The notes beneath the pieces are model-generated. The model ran no database searches, had not been told where the DNA came from, and saw nothing but the letters and a program-made list of their open reading frames with translations. A DNA stretch of 64,000 nucleotides from Amaranthus tricolor (lineage: Eukaryota > Streptophyta > Magnoliopsida > Caryophyllales > Amaranthaceae), in NCBI RefSeq assembly GCF_026212465.1, contig NC_080052.1, positions 17,771,739 to 17,835,738 of the forward strand, given 5' to 3'. Positions 26,355 to 37,619 of this stretch are shown in pieces. Within the stretch, counting starts at the first letter, position 1. Each line of letters opens with the position of its first letter. The position numbers were made by a program, and so were the translations under genes.

Positions 26355-27522
26355 GGAAAATTATCGATGGTACCCCTATTTTTTGCATTGGTAGCCTTGT
26401 GTTTTTTCGATTATCGATGGTATCCCCAACATTTAATGCTAATTACAACCGTGACATTAATGATGATATTGCAGTTATTTATCCGTTTATTTTGAAATTT
26501 AGCTAACCATGATTATTTTTTCTTCCCTTATAAACCAACCCACCATCTTTCTTCCCTATTTTCCAAACCTTTCTTCTTCTTCTTCCCTTTTGATTTTGCT
26601 CTTCCTCTCCATCCATGGCTTCCTTTCAAGGTACTCCTTTAAATGCATCCCCAAGAAAGAGCAAAACAAAAAAAGAAACACCATTGAAAGTCCCACATCT
26701 TTTATATGCATCTTTTGCAGCTTCACCATCCCAAACACAATAATTCCTTCTCATTTCATCAATAAACCCGAAACCCCAACTCTTCAACTAACAACAATAG
26801 AAAAAGAAACCCTTCCCTAAAAGGAACTTTGAAATGTTTGCGAAATTGCATATAAACTTTACCTTTAATGTTGAGTAAAAACACTCCCAATATAATTCTC
26901 ACTAGAAGTTCCTAAAATTAGCAACTTTAAGCAAAATCGACTGGTTTGAAACTAACCCACAAAACCTAAATCAAAAAATTAAACTTTGAGCAACACCTAG
27001 TTGAATATAAAGTAGAAAATTCTTCTGGATGAACAAAAATCCACAAATTGTAAAGAACCCAAATGAGAAAAATTGATATTGAATGCACTACTAGTGTAAT
27101 AATTGAACACCAAATTGAAAAGAACCCAAATAATTGAATATTATTAGTGTAAATATTGAAAAGTACTCATATGAGAAAATTGGATATCTAATAAGAACCC
27201 AAATGAGAAAAGTTGATATCGAACACCTAGTTTATTACAAGGAAGATGATATTGAACGCACCATTAGTGTAATAATTGGAGTTTCATCAATGGAGGAAGA
27301 ATAAATAGTACTTGATTATGAAGAAGGAAGCAACCAGGTATGGTCAACTAATGTAAACATGGTTTGGATTTAGAAGAATTTAATGGTAAGATAACGATAA
27401 AAACGTTATTAATGATACGATTGTAATTAGAATTAAATGCTGGAGGTACCATGGATAATAGAAAAAACACAGGGGTACCAATGATAATGTGTAAAAACAC
27501 AGAGGTACCATTAATAATTTCC
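26355..27522. mobile_element. Mutator-like element (MULE), 1,168 bp, TSD TATCTTTTA
   Basis: A perfect 9-bp duplication TATCTTTTA flanks it (26,346-26,354 and 27,523-27,531). The ends are inverted repeats of more than 100 bp: GGAAAATTATCGATGGTACC at the left against GGAAATTATTAATGGTACC reading in from the right, continuing through ACATTTAATGCTAATTACAA. Long TIRs with a 9-bp TSD define Mutator-like elements. No transposase is present. The interior holds a possible captured exon (26,615-26,743) and a ~100-bp imperfect direct repeat (27,055-27,110 and 27,195-27,280). Confidence 0.92.
26615..26743 (+). CDS. Small ORF (42 aa) inside the MULE, possible captured host exon
   Basis: ATG lies in a strong plant context (CCATGGCT) after a pyrimidine-rich CTTCTTCTTCCC leader. 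The product starts MASFQGTPLNASPRKSKTKK and ends SFAASPSQTQ. It is Ser/Thr/Lys-rich, without acidic residues in the first 20 positions, which resembles an organelle-targeting N-terminus. No family is recognised. MULEs often capture host gene fragments (Pack-MULEs), and the leader plus start codon could be such a fragment. Chance ORF is the alternative. It was judged from sequence context only. Confidence 0.3.
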   Translation: MASFQGTPLNASPRKSKTKKETPLKVPHLLYASFAASPSQTQ

Positions 27523-27722
27523 TATCTTTTATGACTAATTAAGCTAAATATTTTAAGAGAGTTAGTATTTGAATTTTATATAAGAAAATATTCTAAATTA
27601 AAATAGAGATAAAAAACACATGATTGGACGAAAAGAGACAAAAAAATAATATAAAACACTTTAATAAACTGAGTATTCGGATCCGACCTAGATTAAACCA
27701 GGTATGATTTTGGACAATAGTC

Positions 27723-30700
27723 ATGAATTTACATAATATTGATGTGGTGGTTGATGATGAAGATTTGGCTGTATTCTTGTTATATTCTTTACCCTCCTCT
27801 TATAAGTACTTTAGGGAGATATTAATATATGGAAGGGAGAATATTATAAGTGATGATGTGAAGAATGTTTTGATTCAACGAGACCTTATTGAAAAACAAT
27901 TGACTCAAAAACATAATGGTACTAATGAAGGGTTGTTTGTGAGGGGAAGAATGAATGAACGTAGTTTTGGGGGAAAGAACAAGAGTAGGTCAAAGTCTAG
28001 GGTGTCCAACAAAGTAAAGACGTGTCACTGTTGCAGGTTAAAGGGGCACTTAAAGAAAGATTGTTGGAAGTTCAAGAGGATGCAACAAGAGAAGAAGTCA
28101 AAGGAATCTACATTTAGTGATGCTAGTTACGTTAACAATAGCGACGATGCTGGAGCCTTGGTGGTTACACATGGGTTCAAGGGGGATAAAGAGTCGATTC
28201 TTGATTTAGGATGTTCCTTTAACATGACTCCCCATGCAAAGTAGTGGGCATTGGTAGTGTTGCTATGAAGATGCATCATAGGGTGATAGGGATGCTTAGC
28301 AATGTTAGACATGTCCCGAGTTTGAAGAGGAATCATATATCCTTGGGTACGTTGGATGTTTAAGGCTGTAAGTGCACTTGTTAAGATGAAGTAATGAAGA
28401 TTTTGAAGGATTCGTTGATTTTGAGAAAGGGTAGCATGGTGGGACGATTGTATCAGTATGTGTTACAAGAGTCTTTAGTTACCGGTTTGGTGAATGTGAC
28501 TTCCTGCACTATGAGTGAGCAAGAAATCATACTTTAGCACATGATGCTTGGGCATTTGAGTTAGCAAGGAATGAACGTCTTGAGCAAGAAAGGAGTCTTT
28601 GGTAGGAAGAAGCTTAGAATGTTACTGTTTTGCGAAATTGCGTTTATATGAAGCATAAACGTGTGAGCTTCAAACCCACTATCCACAATACAAAGGGTAT
28701 TCTTGATTATGTACATTCGGATCTTTGGGGTCCATTAAGAAAGGTTTCTTTAGGTGGATGTAGTTATTTTCTCTTATTTATTGATGACTACTCAAGAATG
28801 ATTTGGTGTTTCTTTATTAAGACTAAAGATTAGGTTATGGGTGTCTTTATTAATTGGAAGACAATGATAGAAAAGAAGATGTAGCATGGAATCAAGACTT
28901 TGCGAATCAACAATGGGCTTGAGTTCGTTAAAAACAAGTTTCTCAACTTATGCGCTAAAGAGGGTATCACAAGGCATCACACATACATAGGTAGGCATCA
29001 TCAAAATGGGGTGGTCGAGAGCATGAACAAGACATTGCTAGAGGGGGCAAGATGTATGTTGCGTCAAGCAAAGCTTGCAAAGGAGTTTTGGGCCGAGGTA
29101 GTATCAATGGCATGCTACCTGATCAATCGTTCTCCACACCGCTCTTGACTTCAAGTGTCTCCAAGAGGTACGCTATTCTTCTCCAATTGATTACTCAAAT
29201 CCAAAAATTTTTTGATGTAATGCATATATACATGTTGATGAAGGAAAACTTGAAACTAGAGTTAGGAAATGCATATTTTTTGGTTATGGTTTTGGTGTCA
29301 ACGGTTATAGAGTTAGGTGTGGAAACTCTAAAAGGGTAATTGCTTCTAGAGATGTCAAGTTTGATGAGTCATCTATATTTGCTTGTCCTTTGGATATTAT
29401 TGTCACTAACAATATAGGTACAACATATGATGCTTGTGCGCGGTGGAGTCACCTATGAACAAGGAAGCAACAAGGTTTGAGAATAATATGTATCAACCGA
29501 TGGAATCAACAAATGACAATGTACAATGGTCAAAGAGGAAAATAAAGCCAACAAGAAGATACATTGAGAAGTGTGATTACGTAGCCTATGTTGTCACGGT
29601 GGCAAGTAAGGTAGAAGGCGGAGATGATATGGGTTCTTACAAGGAGACCATAGGGATGATAGATGCGATAAGTGGCTTCGAGCCATGAAAAAAGAGATAG
29701 AGTCTCTTGAGAAGAATGGTACTTAGTCTATTGTGAAAACTCCCAAGAACAGGAAGATTGTGGGATGCATGTGGTTTTAGAAGAAGAAATAAGGGTTTTA
29801 TAGTGAGAGCGGCCCCAACTACAAAGTAAGAGTAGTTGCAAAAAGGTTATTCTCTAGTCAAAAGCGTTCATTTCCATGAGTTATTTTCTCCGGTGGTGAA
29901 ACATTCTTCGATTAGAAGCCTACTAGCTTTAGTGGCGATGGAGGAGATGAAGTTACATCAACTGGATGTAAAGACGATATTTCTCCACAGTGATCTTGAT
30001 GAGGAGATATACATGAAGCAACTGGAAGGGTTTAAGGTGTTCGGTAAGGAGAATTATGTGTATAAATTGGAGAAGTCATTGTATGGCTTGAAGCAATCTC
30101 TGAGGCAATGGTATAATAAGTTTGATGCTTTTATGCTTGCATATAATTTTGCACGTAGCTCATATGATAAATGTGTCTACATGAGGAGTACGAGTGCATG
30201 GGTCCTTGATCTACCTTGTTTTGTATGTGGTTGATATGCTAGTTACTTGTAAAACCATGCTTGAGATGGAGGAGCTAAAGGAGCAATTGTCAAAAGTGTT
30301 TGACATGAAGGATTTAGGAGAAGCTAAGAAGATTTTAGGGATGGAGATAGTAAGGGATATGAGCAATGAGTTTTTGTATCTCAATCAAACATGATATATT
30401 GAGAAAGTATTTAACAGGTTCTTCATGGACAACGCCAAATGTTTTTCTACTCCACTTGGTTCTCACATATTTCTCTCTAAAGATTATTACCCTCGAACCA
30501 AGAAAGAAGAAGAAGACATGTGGAGTATTCCATACACAAATGACGTCGGTAGCATCATGTATGTAGTGGTGTGTAGACATCCCGACATAGCACAAGCGGT
30601 AAGCATGGTAAGTAGATACATGAGTAATCCTGGGAAACAACATTAGGATGTGGTAAAATGGCTTCTTAGATATTTAAAGGGTACATCAGATGTATGCCTA

Positions 30701-31190
30701 AAATTTGGGTTAGACAAGACCGGGCTCATTAGCTATTGTGATTTTGATTATGTAGGTGATCTAAAAGGAAAGAACTCAACTACAGACATGGTTTTCACTT
30801 TGGGTGGTACGACAGTTAGTTCGATGTCTTCTCTACAATAGGTTACGACTCTATCTACAACCAAAGCGGAGTATATAGCGACAGCAGAATCATTCAAAGA
30901 GGTAAAATGGTTAAAGGGTCTCATTGGGGAGTTGTGTTCAAAGTTGAGTTTGGTTAGTGTGCATTGTGATAGCCAAAGTGCAATACATTTGACTAGAAAT
31001 CAAATTATGTTTCATAGAAGAACTAAACATATTGATATCAATTAAAACTTCATTCGTGATGAGATTGAAGCAAAGAGGATCACCTTGATCAAGATCTACA
31101 GAAGACAACACGACGAATATGATGACTAAATCGTTTCCTTTTGCCAAGTTTAGTCCTTGTGTAGACTTGGTTGGGCTTGCTCCATTTAAC
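27723..31190 (+). pseudogene. Copia gag-pol polyprotein, broken, several catalytic residues lost
   Basis: Partial gag (SLPSSYKYFREILIYGRE) is followed by a CCHC knuckle CHCCRLKGHLKKDC (about 28,023-28,065) and a protease box ILDLGCSFNMTPHA, where the usual DSG reads DLG. Integrase follows: the GHLS..GM zinc-finger region, HSDLWGPL, INNGLEF (usual Asp replaced by Asn) and NGVVESMNKTLLEGARCML. Reverse transcriptase follows: LHQLDVKTIFLHSDLDEEIY, SLYGLKQSLRQWYNKFD, and the YVDD box as YVVDML (first Asp lost), after a frameshift near 30,200. RNase H follows: SYCDFDYVGD, TTKAEYIA, CDSQSAIHL and RRTKHIDIN. Many stops and at least four frame changes are present. It is non-functional in protease, integrase and RT. 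Confidence 0.9.
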
Positions 31191-31204
31191 ATGTGATGTG
31201 CTAG

Positions 31205-32035
31205 TGTTGGGGTTAAGGTCGAGTCCATAAGAGATGCATGTGATTTTCATATTAAAAGAAGATAGGATTTCCTAACAAGGAATCTTATATGTGATTTACA
31301 CAGTACTCTAGCTCACGATGATGTCTTTGGAGTTTTAGTGTTTTTGTGATGAAGATTAGCATGTTTGGGGGTGATTGACTTGTGAACATAAGTCAAGGTA
31401 AAGATTGTGGTGATTAAGGTGACTTTAAGTCCTTAATCAATTGCTAAAAGTGTTGTGGTGAAAAAAGGTGAAAAGTAACATAAGGCAATTTGGTTTTTTA
31501 AAGGAACAAAATGGTTTTGGAGACAGAAGAGAAAGCCGAGTCTGGTTTTCTCCTGGCCATGGAAAAGAGGACTCGCTTTAGGTGCTGGATCATTTTTCTT
31601 TGTTTAGTTTTCGGTGCTTGTTCTTCCTTACGATTGCTTGTAAGTGTTTTAGACCCTATGTGTTACAATTAGGGCAAAACACATAAATTAGGTAGTATGC
31701 TTTCTTAACACCCCTCTCTCTCTCTCTCTCCATACAAAATCTCTCTACTCTTATATTCTCTAACTATCTCAATTATGATCATCATCTTTGTACCTCCATT
31801 CTCCATTGGAAAGCCATTGAACAAGCAATAAGAAATCTAGGCTAAGACTGTGGACGTAGCCCAATTCAGAGTAAACCACATAAATCTTTGCATTGGCTTT
31901 GGTTGTGTTTTAATTGCTTGAATTTGGTTTCTTGGTGGGTTGCATTATTGATTCCGTTTTGGGGTGTTTGTGTGAGTCTTGTTCTTGATACTTAATATTT
32001 GATCTTTGGGTGTTTGGATGTTAATTTGTTCAACT
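31205..32035 (+). repeat. Copia 3' LTR (ends approximate)
   Basis: TGTTGGGG at 31,205 shortly after the RNase H end is the likely LTR start. The segment from 31,415 to 31,850 matches the 5' LTR fragment. A CT-repeat leader (CCCTCTCTCTCTC, about 31,711) and AAAATCTCTCTACTC are shared with the 5' copy (25,865-25,900). The right end near 32,035 is inferred from the context of the following MULE and is not fixed by a TSD. Confidence 0.6.
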
Positions 32036-32085
32036 ACCTTTTCTTCTAATTAAATATAACACTATTTTCTCATTAGTATATATAA

Positions 32086-32861
32086 GGGAAAAGTGTCAAA
32101 TACCTAATAATTTTTTTTTCAAAAAAGTACCTAAATTTTTTTTTCCAAAACATACCTAATAAAAAATTTTCTTTTCAAAAGAGTACCAAGTGACGGCTGG
32201 GGTTAAGTTTTCCGTTATCCTTTTTGCCCATCTTTAAAAAGAGTACGTAATAAAATTTTTCTTTTCAAAAGAGTATCTAATAAAAATTTTTCTTTTCAAA
32301 AGAGTACCTAATAAAGTCTTCTTGTAATGGCCAAGTTCTCCACAGTTCCCACACTTGTTTTGCTTGAAGTCCCTTTCAACAAAATTCTTATTCTTTTTCT
32401 TTCCATCTCTACCCTCATCAAACTCGGGCTTTCACTTGTTTTTTGTAGGTCTTCCTGGCATATTACTAAAAGGTGGAGGAAGAGGCTTATCCAATTGAGA
32501 AGTTGGCCAATGCTTGAGACCAGGCATTCCATGGAATATTGGAGCATAGGTTTTTGCATGTTGGCAATAACAATGTTCTAAGAGTTATATATGATGTTGT
32601 TTTTGCATTAGATAATTTTGTTGTGTTCTTGGTACTCTTTTAAAAAGAAAAATTTTATTAGGTACTCTTTTGAAAAGAAAAAATCTATTAGGTACTTTTT
32701 AAAGATGGGCAAAAAAGATAACGGAAAAGTTAACCCCAGCCGTTACTTGGTACTCTTTTGAAACGAAAATTTTTTATTAGGTATGTATTGGAAAAAAAAA
32801 TTATATTAGATACTTTTTTGAAAAAAAGAAATTTTATTAGGTATTTTTTGACATTTTTCCC
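32086..32861. mobile_element. Mutator-like element (MULE), 776 bp, TSD TATATATAA
   Basis: A perfect 9-bp duplication TATATATAA flanks it (32,077-32,085; 32,862-32,870). TIRs of about 240 bp start GGGAAAAGTGTCAAA at the left and GGGAAAAATGTCAAA reading in from the right. They are internally repetitive: multiple AAAAGAGTACCTAATAAA units per arm, plus the shared block AACGGCTGGGGTTAA. Between the arms is a remnant of a MURA transposase C-terminus. TA-rich TSDs can arise by chance, but the TIRs end exactly at it. Confidence 0.9.
32309..32560 (-). pseudogene. MURA-type transposase C-terminal remnant with zinc knuckle
   Basis: On the minus strand from about 32,560: HGMPGLKHWPTSQLDKPLPP, PFSNMPGRPTKNK-stop-KPEFDEGRDGKKKK, and a knuckle KCGNCGELGHYKKTL at about 32,320-32,365. 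PLPP..R.PGRP followed by a CxxCxxxxHxxxx(C) knuckle is the C-terminal signature of plant MuDR/MURA transposases. The last knuckle Cys is replaced by Leu and the frame runs into the TIR. One TGA stop interrupts it. The element is therefore an internally deleted derivative of an autonomous MULE, not a de novo MITE. Confidence 0.75.
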
Positions 32862-32870
32862 TATATATAA

Positions 32871-33800
<930 letters not shown>

Positions 33801-35005
33801 TGATCCATGTACGCGTGGTCAACACACGACATTGGATTTGATATGAAAATGATGAAGGATATTCCAAGATTGGTAGCCAATGCCTTGATAAGAGTTGGAC
33901 TGCCAAGCCTCTTTTCAACGCAACACCGGTGCTTTCCTTTGATCAATCAATGGAATACTCAGCGTTCTTGGATAGAGTGAAGTGTAATCTTGAAGGCTGA
34001 TCAAGGGTTTACACATTCACGAAGGGCAAACTGGCCCAAAGTAACCCAATTGCTCCGCAATTGTAAAGAAAAACACTTAGTGTAATTTCTGATTTTTATT
34101 CATCATAACTTAAACTTTTTACAAGGCTAGGGACATCTATATATAGACGTGAGGGGTGGGGAAAATACCATAAGGATGCTAATGACTCAGATAACTAATC
34201 ATAACGGTCATTTAAAGCCACGTGCAAAACATGTGCACATTAAAAACATAAAAACAAGCTAAGTATAATCCTGACAGAAGGCTGCTGACTGGGTGACCTT
34301 CCACTCACTTTCTTGTGTTCTTCCAAGGTTGATAATGGTCACTAAGAGTCCCGGTAGCAAGAACCTAGTGTGGAGATTCCATTTCTACCCTTGGTGGTCC
34401 CATAGTTCAAGAGATACGATCTGGACATGACTCACAAGGTATGCTGGTCAGAAGATCAATGCTGTTTTGTTTGAACCAACTGTTGAGTGGGTGACCTTCA
34501 TCCATTTGTCTAGGGTTCTTCCAATGGCTCGTAATAGTATCCTTGAATCATGGTAGATAGATACAAGTGTAAAGATTCCATTTCTATCCTTAGAATCCTC
34601 CAAGAAGTCAAGATACGTTCTAGACACGAAGCCCAAGGTCTGCTGGTCAGCAGATTCGTTCCCTTCTGTTCTAAGCAGCCTGCTGACTGGCTGTCCTTCA
34701 CAGCTGATTTCAGTGAGTTTTCCATGACGTATAGCAATGTTCTTGAGCCAAGGTGCAAAGTCCCAAGTACCAAGATTCCAAATCCACCTTGCATGGTTAT
34801 TGAATCATTCTTGGTTGATTTGGAAGAGATGTGCAAGGTTAGCTGTTTGCAAGCTTTGATCAGAAAGTGTTGTTTAGTTGTTTTGAGTCTTGTATTCTGA
34901 TTTGCAATGTCTGAATTAGTTGCTTTGCTTGAATATGACTCATTGCCTTGCTTTGCATCCTTGCTTATTGTACTAGTTATCCTTGAACCATCCCAATATG
35001 GTTCA
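33801..35005 (-). repeat. Gypsy 3' LTR (1,205 bp)
   Basis: Direct repeat of 37,620-38,824. The last ~160 codons of the fusion ORF (to 34,510) run into this LTR. Confidence 0.95.
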
Positions 35006-36153
35006 TTCCCCCTTTCTTTAGAAGGAATTGCCCTCAATTCAGCATTCCCTAAGTAAGGAGCTAAGTCCCCTGCTTTGAAGGTAAGAGGTATGCTAAATGC
35101 TTCTTTTAGTTTCAATTTCATTGAGTTTTCCCTATGTTTAATAATTATCTTAAATGGTCCCATAGTCTTGGGCTTTAACTTATGCTTCCTGAGGTGAGAA
35201 AACCTCCTTTGCTTAATTAGAATCCATGCAAATTCACCAAGCTGCATCAACTTGCTCTGCTTCAGTCCCCTGATTGTTCTGTGCTGGTGTCTTGCTTTTG
35301 TTTTCTTCAACTTCTTATGCACTGGTTTGTGGTTTTTCCGGAGGTACTCAGTGTGCTTATGGACATTAGTGCTATATCTATACAAAACAGGAAGATCAAT
35401 TAGTGAAAAATCAGAAGCAACAATTGAAAACCTCTTAATAATAGGATTAGCTTTGTTGGACAGTTCTGACCCGAAGTGACCTGCTGGTTTCTTCTCTTTC
35501 TCATAGCCTTTCCTATTTATTAAGTGCACAGGTTGCTTGGTCTTGGAAGGAGGTACAGCTTTGTGAGGGGGTAAAGGAATTAATTCTTTCATCTTACCCT
35601 CATGCTTTTCTTCCTCTTCAAGGTATATAAGTCCTCTTTCTGATTGTAAATCAGAAACATAAGGTGTAACAACCCCTAAATCCCTCTGAATGTAGGTGCT
35701 ATTAGGGTCATCATCATTAGTAATGGTTTCCCTCTCTTCCTCCCTACCATTAATGCTATCAAGGATGTTCTTAGGTCTCTCCTTGTTCCTAATTTCATCC
35801 CACTCAGCTAGGGTGAAAGCTCTTTTGTTAGGACAATCTACTTTGAAATGCCCATGGCCATGACACTTAGAGCAAACCACATCCTTAATTGGTGTGACAC
35901 TCTTGCTCTTAGGTTCACTAGTACTGGTCCTAGATGATGATGTTGTGTTGCTCACACTCCTTTCACTCATAGGTTGATTGTTGTCCCTAGTTATAGATTG
36001 TGAAGCAGGTTGTGAAGTTCTTTTCTTTGCATATTGCTCTAACAGTAATGCATGATCATTAGCTAAGGCTACTGTTTTGTTGCCTTGAGTGAGTGTGCTC
36101 CATTGTATAGGCAATTGCTGTGTGTAATTACTAGGCACATACTTTCTCCTCAT
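34510..36153 (-). CDS. Gag knuckle to integrase-tail fusion protein (547 aa) of a defective gypsy element
   Basis: The open frame starts within gag at MRRKYVPSNYTQQLPIQW, the end of the retrotransposon gag domain. A Ser/Thr-rich linker follows, then a CCHC knuckle CSKCHGHGHFKVDC (Cys94, Cys97, His102, Cys107), an acidic spacer (about 135-185), and a basic segment. At about 306-372 an integrase C-terminal, chromodomain-like block reads GEFAWILIKQRRFSH, KLKPKTMGPFKI and FKAGDLAPYLG. Protease, reverse transcriptase, RNase H and the integrase catalytic core are absent, yet the frame stays open across the deletion. From about residue 383 it runs through the 3' LTR and probably has no function there. 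The natural gag start lies upstream (36,532), cut off by a Trp-to-TAG stop and a poly-A frameshift, so this ATG may not be the real start. Whether it is translated is unknown. Confidence 0.7.
   Translation of the reverse strand: MRRKYVPSNYTQQLPIQWSTLTQGNKTVALANDHALLLEQYAKKRTSQPASQSITRDNNQPMSERSVSNTTSSSRTSTSEPKSKSVTPIKDVVCSKCHGHGHFKVDCPNKRAFTLAEWDEIRNKERPKNILDSINGREEERETITNDDDPNSTYIQRDLGVVTPYVSDLQSERGLIYLEEEEKHEGKMKELIPLPPHKAVPPSKTKQPVHLINRKGYEKEKKPAGHFGSELSNKANPIIKRFSIVASDFSLIDLPVLYRYSTNVHKHTEYLRKNHKPVHKKLKKTKARHQHRTIRGLKQSKLMQLGEFAWILIKQRRFSHLRKHKLKPKTMGPFKIIIKHRENSMKLKLKEAFSIPLTFKAGDLAPYLGNAELRAIPSKERGNEPYWDGSRITSTISKDAKQGNESYSSKATNSDIANQNTRLKTTKQHFLIKACKQLTLHISSKSTKNDSITMQGGFGILVLGTLHLGSRTLLYVMENSLKSAVKDSQSAGCLEQKGTNLLTSRPWASCLERILTSWRILRIEMESLHLYLSTMIQGYYYEPLEEP
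35006..35022 (-). promoter_or_regulatory. Gypsy polypurine tract
   Basis: The minus strand reads AAAGAAAGGGGGAA immediately before the 3' LTR TG. This is the plus-strand primer. Confidence 0.8.
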
Positions 36154-36172
36154 TTTTTTTCTTAAGGTTTTC

Positions 36173-36532
36173 CTAAGAATTTACTTTTTTCTTCCCATTC
36201 CTAAGCCTCTGCCTCTGAACTCCATCTAACCATGTGGCAGCTAGTTTGGTGAGTTTCACCTTTGCAATCTTGTATTGATGGTCTGGGTGGGTATCCTTAT
36301 ATTCAAAGTATCGTTCTACCCCTTCCTCCCATTCAATGTATTCCTCAGGGTCATGTGAGGTTCCGTCAAACTCATGCACATCAACCCTCATGGTCTTATC
36401 CTCTCTCACATTCTCAATGCTAGGGGTTTGATATAGGTATTGTGGTTGTTGTGGTGCAGCATTTTTCAATTCTGTGACAGCCAAGCTTAATTGAGTGACC
36501 ATGTTAACTAATGCATCAAATTTCTCATCCAT
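36173..36532 (-). pseudogene. Gypsy gag N-terminal domain, truncated by stop
   Basis: MDEKFDALVNMVTQLSLAV begins a short coiled N-terminus. Then comes the gag core: DVHEFDGTSHDPEEYIEWEE, VERYFEYKDTHPDHQYKIAK and KLAATWLDGVQ, as in plant Ty3/gypsy capsids. It stops at VNS where the expected Trp codon is TAG. Just downstream an A8 run shifts the frame into the fusion ORF at 36,153. Restricted to 119 aa, it holds only part of the capsid. Confidence 0.8.
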
Positions 36533-37605
36533 ATTTATGATGATCTATATGAATGCAAACACACACAAATATACAAAGGAAGAAATGAATGCAGCAAGAC
36601 TTATCTGATCACAACAACAATCAGATTCTGAATGTTCTGTGTTCTGTGCACAAAACAGCAAAATCAACTTATACTTAAAATTAAATGAAATGCTAATGTA
36701 AATTCCTATTTTATCTAATTACTAAAGACAGAAAATGCATAAAATCAAAGGAAACAACAATGAACAACAACACAATTGATCAAAACAGAATAATTTCTTA
36801 GTATTCTGAATTTTTGTGATTGAATGCAGTGTGCAATCTCAATAAGAATAGAGTTGCACGTGGACTAAAACAAAAATTAATTGCAAACCTCTATTTTATA
36901 TGATTATTAAAGACAAAAAAAAAATGTAGAAAAGAAAAGAAACACAACTATGACAGCAAAACACTTAATCAAAACAGAACAATTTCTTAAAATCTGACTT
37001 ATGTGATTATTATGCAATGTGCAATCTTAATGAAAAAAAATTTGCACGTGATTTTAAGTGATATGTGATTTCAAACCATTATTTCACGTGATGGATATGG
37101 AAAGAAATGCAAACAAACAAACAAAGCAAAAAAAATCAGAAATATTACCTGATCACAGAAAATCAGATTCTTAAGAATCTGTATTCTGTGACTTGGTGTG
37201 AAATGTACAGCACCCAAGCGTTCAACACCAATTTTGTGAATAATTTGTGATTATTTTGTTTATACTAATCAATCAAAATGTAAAGGAAATGAAAAAGAAT
37301 GCGGAAATTCCACCAGTGAACACAAGAACAGAATCTTGAAATTTCAAGATTTCTGTTTCTACAGGTTGGAAAACACTTGCACCAAATTTTGCACACAACG
37401 TGAAATCCAATCTTTCTTTCAAGAACTCAAAGTTAAGACACTAACCTTGATTGCTCTAAAAGGATTTGATGAAATTCTACGTCTACAAAAAGATATGCAT
37501 AAAAATCTCACCAGACTGAATCTAAAGATCAAAATCAGGATGAATAAGGACTTCTTGATTTTTCGGCCTCCACAACCAAGCGCTATTGCCCTCTTCGTGA
37601 ACCGT
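36533..37605 (-). other. Gypsy 5' leader, non-coding
   Basis: About 1.07 kb between primer site and gag ATG with no supported frame. AAAACAGAA(C/T)AATTTCTTA-like stretches repeat at about 36,785 and 36,975, and GATCACA(A/G) at 36,608 and 37,152. Confidence 0.6.
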
Positions 37606-37617
37606 GCTCTGATACCA
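37606..37617 (-). promoter_or_regulatory. Gypsy primer-binding site, tRNA-iMet
   Basis: The minus strand reads TGGTATCAGAGC, a perfect 12-nt plant initiator tRNA-Met complement, 2 nt inside the 5' LTR. Confidence 0.95.
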
Positions 37618-37619
37618 AT

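Larger units (their letters stand above)
25993..27690. mobile_element. Insertion splitting the copia 5' LTR (unclassified, contains a MULE)
   Basis: LTR similarity stops at 25,992 and seems to resume near 27,683 (TAGATTAAACCAGGTA against GAGTAAACCACATAA). The inserted DNA begins GTGTGCATAAAAACCCGATC and is rich in CCGGAT, ATCCGG and ATCCGA to about 26,165, hAT-like subterminal wording. No matching inverted end or TSD was found, so its class is open. Confidence 0.4.
25568..32035 (+). mobile_element. Decayed Ty1/copia retrotransposon with nested insertions
   Basis: Sequence at 25,568-25,992 recurs at about 31,415-31,850 (GTGACTTTAAGTCCTTAATC start; CTAGGCTA(G/A)GACT end), giving a 5' and a 3' LTR in direct orientation. 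Between them lies a copia polyprotein in the order gag, protease, integrase, RT, RNase H. The 5' LTR is truncated on its left, is split after 25,992 by about 1.7 kb of inserted DNA including a MULE, and joins directly to the middle of gag, so the primer site and gag N-terminus are deleted. It cannot move autonomously. Confidence 0.88.

Noticed and set aside
27061..27280. A separate tandem-repeat element inside the MULE
   Set aside because: Only two imperfect ~100-bp copies exist; reported as a detail of the MULE interior.
34550..34900. A 116-aa plus-strand ORF repeated at 38,369-38,719
   Set aside because: It is the antisense of the gypsy LTR; the two copies are just the two LTRs.
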